The notes under the pieces: generated by a model | The model's input: only the letters and a program-made list of their open reading frames with translations | Databases searched by the model: none | Told to the model about the DNA's origin: nothing | Position numbers and translations under genes: made by a program | Part shown: positions 7,072-16,000 of the stretch, piece by piece | Position numbering within the stretch: the stretch's first letter is position 1 | Layout: each line of letters starts with the position of its first letter | Source: Pseudomonas fluorescens | GTDB lineage: Bacteria > Pseudomonadota > Gammaproteobacteria > Pseudomonadales > Pseudomonadaceae | Reading direction: 5' to 3' | DNA length: 64,000 bases | NCBI RefSeq assembly: GCF_005938625.1 | Contig: NZ_VCNJ01000001.1 | Location: 243,678 to 307,677, forward strand

Positions 7072-10000
7072 ATGCAAGGTTCACGCAATGGATTGTCCGG
7101 CGCCCATTGGCGCCCGCAACGTCAGTCACTGGCGTTGGAACCGAGAATTCTGTTCGACGGCGCCGCCGCTTCGGCGGCTGCCGATCAACATCACAGCGAT
7201 CCCGCCGCGCCGCCGGCCGCCGTGGATGCCCAGGTTCCTCACAGCACGCCCACCGAGGGCCGCGCCACCGAGCCTGCACCGTCTGCTGCGCGCAGCCTGC
7301 TGGTCATCGACAGCCGCATCGAAAACCGCGATCAACTGGTCGCGCAGTTGCCGGGCAATGTCACCGCGATTGTGGTGAATGTCGGCGAAGACGGTCTGGC
7401 GGCAATCTCTGCGGCGTTGGCGCAACTGGGCAAGGTCGATTCAATCCAGATCATGTCCCACGGCGCCGCCGGGCAATTCACCCTGGGCAACCGCACGGTC
7501 AGTTCGGACAACATCGACTCGCTGGGCAAGACCCTCGAACAATGGCGCAACAATCTGAGCCAAGGCGCGGACATTCAGCTCTACGGTTGCGATGTCGGCG
7601 CCGGTGCGGTCGGGCAAACCCTGGTCAGCGAACTGGCACGCTGGACCGGCGCCGATGTCGGCGCCTCCAGCAATGACACCGGCAGCAGCCAGGCCGGCGG
7701 CGACTGGACCCTGGAAACCCGGGTCGGCGATCTCGACAAGAGCATCGCCATCAGCAGCCTCGCCATGGCGCATTTCGACGGATTGCTGGCCGATGCCGCG
7801 CCGACCGCGACGGTGTCCACCGGCGGCAGCGATGTACTGCTTGGCGACCGTTTCACGTTTACCGTGAACTTCAGCAACACCTCGACCCAGGTGGGTTACG
7901 CGCCATTCATCAACCTGGCGATGCCGGTCACCGGCAAGGATGGCGACGACGGCGTCAATTTCATTTCGGCCACCTACCTTGGGCAAAACCTGATCAGCCA
8001 CGTGGTGACCTTCGATGCCAATGGCAACGCCACGCATCCACTGGCCAAAGACGCCAACGGCAACTTCCTGATCATCAACGCCGCCACCTACGGCATGCGC
8101 GCCGGCGACAAACTGGTGGTGATCGAGTTGCCCTTCGCCAGCGTCACCAACCAGCAGCCGGTGATCGGCGTGCAGATCACCGCCAGCCTGAGCAATCTGG
8201 CCGACACGGCGTTTTCCAACGGCACACCCGACCTGACCATTCGCGCCAGTGGCGGCTTCGAATTCGGCAACGATGCACTGGACAACCCGACCAACGACCC
8301 GAGCCTGATCCAGGCCGGCACTGCGACCTTCGTCGTGCACCCGACGGTGATCACCGTCAGCGAAACGATCAATACCCCGGAAGGCGAAACCGCCACCGGC
8401 CCCAACTATGTGCGCACGCTGACCCTGTCGGCGACACCCGCGCCGGGCCAGACGCTGACCAACGTCGTCGTCACCCAGCCCCTGCCCGACAACATACAGG
8501 TCAACTCGATCACCCCCGGCGCTGGCGGCCGGCTGACCTCGATCACCCTGCACGACGGCACGGTGGTGACCAATGCTGCAGAAATCGCTGTGCTGATCGC
8601 GGCCAATGACGTCTATATCAATTCATTCACCGTCGCCTACGACAGCCTTACCGGCAAGACCGATACCGTGGTCGCGTTCTACGTGCCGGAAGTCGACGCC
8701 AACGGCCAGCCGGTGATCAACCCGGTCACCGGCGACGCGGTGACCGTGACCCTGGGCCCGCCGACCGCTTCCGGGCAATGGGTGCCGCTCGATCCTCGCG
8801 ACGTCACCGCACCAAACACCACTATCGATTTCAGCGGCACCGGCCAGAGCACGCAGTTCATCGCCAAATCGATCACACTGCTGAAAACCGCGACGATGCA
8901 GAACGACATCGGCCACAGCGGCATCAGCCCCGGCGACACCCTGCAATACACCCTCAACCTGGCGATTTCCGACTACTTTGCCTTCGGCAAGGACTTCTTC
9001 AACGAAGGCCAACTGGTCATCCGCGACCAACTCAGCGATGGCCAGACTCTCAGCGGCACGCCGACCCTGACGGTGACGATCAACGGCGTCGCGCAGACCA
9101 TCACCCTGGTCACCAGCGTGGTGAACAACGCCGATGGCAGCACCTCGATGGTGTTCGATATCGCCCAGTCGCTGCGCAATGCATTCAACAACATTCGCGG
9201 CTGGCTCAACGGCGACCTGGCCTTCGACGACACGTTGCAGGGCGCCGTGGTCGCGGTGTTGAGCTATTCGGCCATCGTCGGCCAGACCTACAAACCACCT
9301 TCAGGCAACCCGCATCCGGACATCAACGAAGGTGACGAACTGGGCAACACAGCCACGGTGGACGGCACGCTGTTGGTCGATCGCTTCAACCTGACGGGCG
9401 AGAGCGAAACCGACGGTTCCACCACCACCAGCGTGATCCCCACCAGCAACGTCGATATCAATCTGGTCGAGGTCAATAACGGCGCACCGCCGGGCAACGG
9501 TGAACTGCGCCCCGGCGATGAAGTGACCTTCGAGCTGAGCTACGACTTGATCACCGGCGATTACGAGCAGTTCAAACTCACCGCGTATCTGCCGCTGCCG
9601 CTGTTCAATGTCAGCGGGATTACCTGGGGCTCGGGCAATGATGTCGGCCAGTGGGCGCTGGGGGCGGGCAATACCAATGCCGGTGGCGTGGTCAGCGTCA
9701 CCAGCTCCGACGGCAACTCGGTGGTGTTCGATTTCGGCAGCTTTGCCACCAACACCACCACCGGCAGCCGCATCGTCATTCGCTTCACGGTCCGGGTCGG
9801 CGATCAGCCATTTGCCGACCAGCGCTCGCTCGACGTCCTCGCACAATCGAGCCAGCAGACCACCCTCACCGACCGCACGCTGATTTCCTCCGACGTAGTC
9901 GCGATCGTGTCGGTCGCCGAGCCGGTGCTCAATATCAAGCACGGCGTGGTGTCCGGCTCCAACGGCACGGTGACTGGCACCAGCGGCAGCTGGAATCCAC

Positions 10001-13000
10001 CGGGCAGTACCGGTGTGCCCTTCAATGGCAGCGTCACCGACCTTTCAGCGGTCGACGGCAACATCAGCAACATCGACGGCGCCGACCGTTTGCGCCTGGT
10101 CACGGCGATCGAAAACAGCGGTGGCGGCGGCGCGTTTGACGTCAGCACCAGCATCACCCTGCCCTCTGGCTTGAGCTTCGTCGGCGGCAGCCTGGCGGCG
10201 GCCAATCTGCAGATTTATCGCGGCGACGGCACGCTGCTGGTGTTGGGCACCGACTACAGCGTCAGCGGCAACCAGATCACCTTCCTCGATGCGGGTGGCC
10301 AGGCCAGTCTGTTGGCCGGGCGCAGCGGCACGGCGGCCGATACCAGCGGCGCCAACGTCGTGGTGATCAGCTATGACGTCGAGGTCAGCGCCACCATTGA
10401 GGCCAGTCGCAGCCTGCAATCCACCGCGACCCTGAGCAACTACGCCAGCGTCAACGACGGCACCGACTTCACCCCGACCGACCTCATCGACCTGGCCAGC
10501 CAGCAGATTGCCGCGCCGGTCATCAGCAAAGTCTTTGCCGACGGCACACTGGACAATGGCGACTCCAGCGCCAGCCACACCAATGGCAGCGATCTGGTGG
10601 TCGGCGAAAGCATGCGCTACGACATCGTCATCACCCTGCCCGAAGGCACCACGCAAAACCTGCGCATCGAAGACCTGATTCCACCGGGCATGCGCCTGGA
10701 CACCAGTTTCAACGGTGGCCTCGGCTACCAGATCATCACCACTCGCGCCGGCAGTGGCGCGCTCGGCGCCGATTTCGCCGGCAGCGTGCTGGTCGGTGGT
10801 TTCGCCGGAATTGGCGGCGCACTGGGGGGCGACGGTGTCGATGGACGCTGGACTTTCAGCGTCTCCAGCGTGTCGGCGGACAACCAGACCGGCAACAACA
10901 CCTTCGTGATTCGTCTGCAACTGGTGGCCAACAACGTGATTGCCAACCAGGCCAACGTCTCACTGCAAAACAATGCGCAGTTGGTTTACAACGACCCGGA
11001 TGGCGACACGCCGAACGGCGCGGTGGCGCTGGATCGCAACGTTGCCCTGAGCGGTGGCCAGCCGACGGTGACCGTGCGCGAGCCGACCCTGCAAATCAAT
11101 CAGGTGATCACCTCGACCTCCGGCCTGGGCGGTTATGACCAGGGCGACACGGTGACTTTCAATATCACTCTCACTAACGGCAATGGCAGCACCGATTTCA
11201 GTGCGTTCGACATCAGTTTCCTCGACACCCTGCCGACTCAACTCAGCAACGTCACGCTGGTCGGCGTGCTGTATCAGAACGGCGCGACCAACAATGGCGG
11301 GGTTGCTTTCGAAATCGTCGGCGGCCAGTTGCGCACGGCCAGCGGCGCCAATATCGACATCGCCAAGGGCGGCAGCATCGTTTTGCAACTGAGCGGCATC
11401 GTCAACGCCAGCGCCGCCGCCCTGTCGAACATCGCCAACGTTGCCAGTGTGCAATGGACCAGCCTCGACGGCGGCAATGCTGGCGAGAGAACCGGCATCG
11501 ACGGCGTGCTCAATGGCGGCACCCTCAACGATTACCGCAATCTGTCGACGTTGCTGATTCCTGTGGCCCAGGCCATCGAAATCTCCCGTGTCGGTGGCCT
11601 GCCGGACACGGCGGCGCCCAACCCGACCACCACCACCGTCGAACAAGTCACCGTCGGCGAAGTGATTCGCTACCGCGTGGTGGTGCTGGTGCCCGAGGGC
11701 AACAACCCCAACTATCAAGTGCAGATCACTCTAGCCAACGGCTTGCAGTTCATTTCCCCGGATGCGCTGGTCAATGCCCTGCGCATCGCGTTCATTTCCA
11801 ACGGCGGGCTGAGCAGTGATGCCAACCTGATCGTCGGCGGCACGCTGAACATCAACGGCAACGAAAACAGCCCTGAGGCCCTGCCGATCACTGCGGATCT
11901 GTCCGGGCTGGCGCCGCAAGGCATCTTCGACCCGAGCCGGCTGACCGTTATCACCAACCCCGATGGCAGCCAAGTGGTGACGTTCAATCTCGGCAACGTG
12001 GTCAACGGCAATGGCGACGACGCCGATCTGGAAGGTATCTCTATCGAGTTCAACGTGCGTGTGACCAACATCGCCGCCAACATAGCTGGCGCGCAACTGG
12101 CGGTGACCGCGCAGGAAATCGTCAACGGTGCCGGGCGTGCGGTCAGTGACACGGTGTTTGAACGGGTGGTTGAACCGAGCTTCAGCGGCCTCGACAAGCA
12201 GATCGTCACCTTCAACCCGAACCCGAGCGGCAGCACCGGCAACGCCACGGTGCAACTGAGCTTCACCCAGAACGGCGGGTTGCCGGCGTTCGATGCGCGC
12301 GTCAGCGACGGCTTTGCCGGCGGCAGCAATTACACCCTGCTCAGCGTCAGCATCAATGGCGTGAGTTACGGCCCGAGCAACCTGCCGACGGGCATCAGCT
12401 TCAGCACCAGCGGCGGTTTGAGCGTCAACTTCGATCAACTGGATGTCGGCGCGCAGATTCAGGTGCGCTACTCGGTCGACCTGCCGAACTCGACGATTGT
12501 CGCCAGCAGCAACGCAACGCTGACCTGGAGCAGCCTGCCTGAAGACTTCACCAGTTGGGGCGGCAACAGCGTAGGGGTTGATGGCACCGCCACCGGCGAA
12601 CGCGATGGCAGCGCCGTCGGCCCGAACCAGTACATTTTGCGCGATACCGCCGGGCTCGGCGTGATCACCGGCACCTTGTGGAACGACACCGCCAGCCCGA
12701 CCGCCAGCGCCACACCGGACGGCGCCGGCCTGGCCGGGCAAACCGTGACCCTGACCTGGGCCGGCGCCGACGGGCGCCTCGACACCACGGCCGACAACCT
12801 GCAATTCACCACCACAACCGATGCCAACGGCCAGTACCGCTTTGGCGTGTTGCCGCTGGGCGTGTTCCGTATCGATGTGCCGGCGGGTCTGGTCAGTTAT
12901 CCGCAACCGCTGGGTGATTTGCGCGTGCGCGTCGACAGCGACGCCGGCACCCTCGGCCAGATCACCATCACCCTGGGCGACGCCGACACGCAAAGCGCCA

Positions 13001-16000
13001 ACGCCGGTTACGTCGAACAGAACGACGCGCCGGTCAACACCCTCCCCGGCACGCAAAACGGCCTGGAAGACGTGGTGCTGAATATCGGCGGCATCAGCGT
13101 CGCCGATGTCGATGCCGACCGTGATCCGAACGTCAATGACCGCGCCATCAGCGTCATTCTCACGGTCACTCACGGGACACTGTTCCTCGGCGCGACAGTG
13201 CCTGGCGTCACGGTCAGCGGGGCCAATACCGCGAGCATGACCCTGACCGGCAACCTCGCCGACATCAACACCGCGCTGGCCAGCCTGCAATATCTGGGCA
13301 ATGCCAACTTCAATGGCACCGACACCCTCACCGTGCTCAGCAATGACCGGGGCAACTACGGCGATGCCGACGGCGAGGGCATTCCCGGCACTGCAGCTGA
13401 TGCACTGACCGACACCGACACCCTGCAAATCATCCTCGCCGCCGTCAATGACAACCCGGTCGGCGTCAACGACAGCGCCACGGCTTTGGAGGCTGGCGGC
13501 AGCAACAACGCCTCCGCCGGTATCGACCCGCGCGGTAATGTGCTGAGCAACGACACCGACGTCGACATCGCCACCAACGCCGACCAACTGCACGTGGTTT
13601 CGGTCGGCCCCGGCGCCGGCATTCAGACGCCGGTGCTTGGTGTCACCGTGATCAATGGCCTGTACGGTCAGTTGGTGATTGGCAGCAACGGTTCGTATCA
13701 ATATGTCGTCGATAACAACAATGCGGCCGTGCAGGCCTTGCGCGTGTCGGGCCAGACCTTGCAGGACAACTTCAATTACGTCCTCGCGGACCTTGCCGGT
13801 GAGACTTCGACGGCCACGCTGACGGTCACCTTGCAGGGTGCCAACGACACGCCGCAGGGCATCGACGATGACGGCGTGGCCATCGAGGCCGGCGGTGTCA
13901 ACAACGGCACACCGGGCAGCGATGCCTCCGGTAATGTGTTGACCAATGATCAGGACGTCGACAGCGCCGCCAATGGCGAAACCCGCACCGTGACCGGCAT
14001 CCGCCCGGTGGCCGAGGCCGGTTCTGGCAATTTCACGGCTGTCAGCGGCGCTACGGCGATTGCCGGGCTCTACGGTACGTTGACCATCAATCCCGATGGC
14101 ACTTACAGCTATGTGGTCAACAACAGCAACGCCACGGTTCAGCGGCTCAGCGCCGGTCAACAACTGGTCGAATTCTTCAGCTATCGGCTGACCGATACCG
14201 GCGGACTGGACGATGTCGCGCAACTGCGCATCGTCATCCAAGGTGCCAACGACAACCCGGTAGCCAGCGATGATGCGGCGTCGGCACAAGCCGCGTCGAG
14301 CAACGGCACAGCCTCGGAAAGCAATCCGAGCGGCAACGTGATTCAGTTCCCTAGCCGTCCCGGGCCAATCACCCAGCCCGGCGGCAACGGCATCGATCAG
14401 GACGTCGATGCCAATGACCAGCCGAGCAGCCAGTTGCTGGTCAATGGCGTGATCAACAAAAGCGAAGCCAGTTACAACCCGGCCGTCGACGTGCTGAGCG
14501 GTGTGGCCAACGGCACCACCTCAGCCAACGGAACCTTGGTGGCAGGCCTTTACGGCACCTTGCGCATCGGCGCCGATGGCTCGTTCTTCTATGACGTCGA
14601 CAGTACCAACGCGGCGGTCCAGGCCTTGGCGCCAGGGCAGACATTGACCGAGTTCTTCACCTACCGCGTGACCGACACCACCGGCCTCACCGACACCGCG
14701 CAACTGGTGATTACCGTGCACGGCGTCAACGATCCACCCGTGGCGCAAAACGTCATCGCCGTCGCTACCGAAGCCGGCGGGATCAACAACCTGACGCCGG
14801 GCGTCAACCCTTCGGGCGACGTCACGGCCAACGATACCGACCCCGATGGCGATCCGTTAACGGTCACGCTGATCAAGTCCGGTGCGAGCGGCGACCCGGG
14901 CACACCGATTGCGGTGAATCTCGGCGGCACGGTGATTGCCGGGCTGTACGGCACGCTGACGATTTTCCCCGACGGCAGCTACGTCTATGAAGTCGATAAC
15001 AGTAACCCTGACGTTCAGGCGCTGCGGCGCAGCGTCGATCTGCTCTCGGAACGTTTCACCTACACCGTCAGCGATGGCGTCGGCGCGACTCCGGAAATCG
15101 ACACCGCCGAAATCATCGTGCTGATCCGCGGGCAGAACGACAACCCGCTGGCCAATGACGACTCAGGCGTGGCCATTGAGGCCGGTGGCTTGAACAACAG
15201 CCAGCCCGGCCAGGACCCCACCGGCAACGTGCTGGATAACGACAGCGACGTCGACGGCGGCGAAGTCCCCGGCGACCTGCCCAATTACGACTATGGCGAG
15301 ACCCGCGCGGTGTCCTCGGTGCGCACTGGCAGCGAAGCCGCAACCGGTACGGCCGGCGCCCTCGGCACCGAGTTGCGCGGCACCTATGGCTGGCTGACCC
15401 TGAATGCTGACGGCAGCTACAGCTATCGCCTCGACAACAGCATGGCGGCGGTTCAAGCCTTGCGCGCCGGCAACACATTGCTCGACGCGTTCAGTTACGA
15501 AGTCATCGACGCGACCGGTGCCACCGATCGCGCCACGTTGAACATCAGCATTCAAGGGCGCAACGACACGCCAATCGCGCAGAACGACAGCAACACTGCG
15601 GTCGAAGCCGGTGGTGCGAACAACGCCACGCCGGGCACTGATCCGAGCGGCAATGTGTTGAGCAACGACACGGATGTCGACGGCAACGGCGAAGTGCTCA
15701 GCGTGATCGGCGTCAATCAGGGCTCGTCTGTCGGCCTGATCGGCAGCGCTTTCAATGGCACCTATGGCCGGTTGACCCTGAACGCCGACGGCAGCTACAG
15801 CTATCAGGTCGACAACCTCAATCCGCAGGTCCAGGCACTGCGCAGCAATGCCGACAGCCTCACGGAAACCTTCACCTATCAGATCCGCGACCTCGCCGGC
15901 GCCACCAGCAGCGCCACCCTGACTATCACCATTCGCGGGGCCAACGACAACCCGATCGCCAGCGACGACAGTGCCGTGGCAGTCGAGGCCGGCGGCACGT

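Noticed and set aside
11731..14289. An 852-codon open frame on the minus strand inside the giant surface protein gene
   Set aside because: It lies opposite the repeated modules, its product is low-complexity and His/Asp/Gln/Gly-rich as expected for the complement of high-GC coding DNA, and it has no domain or ribosome binding site. The plus-strand frame has clear domains throughout.
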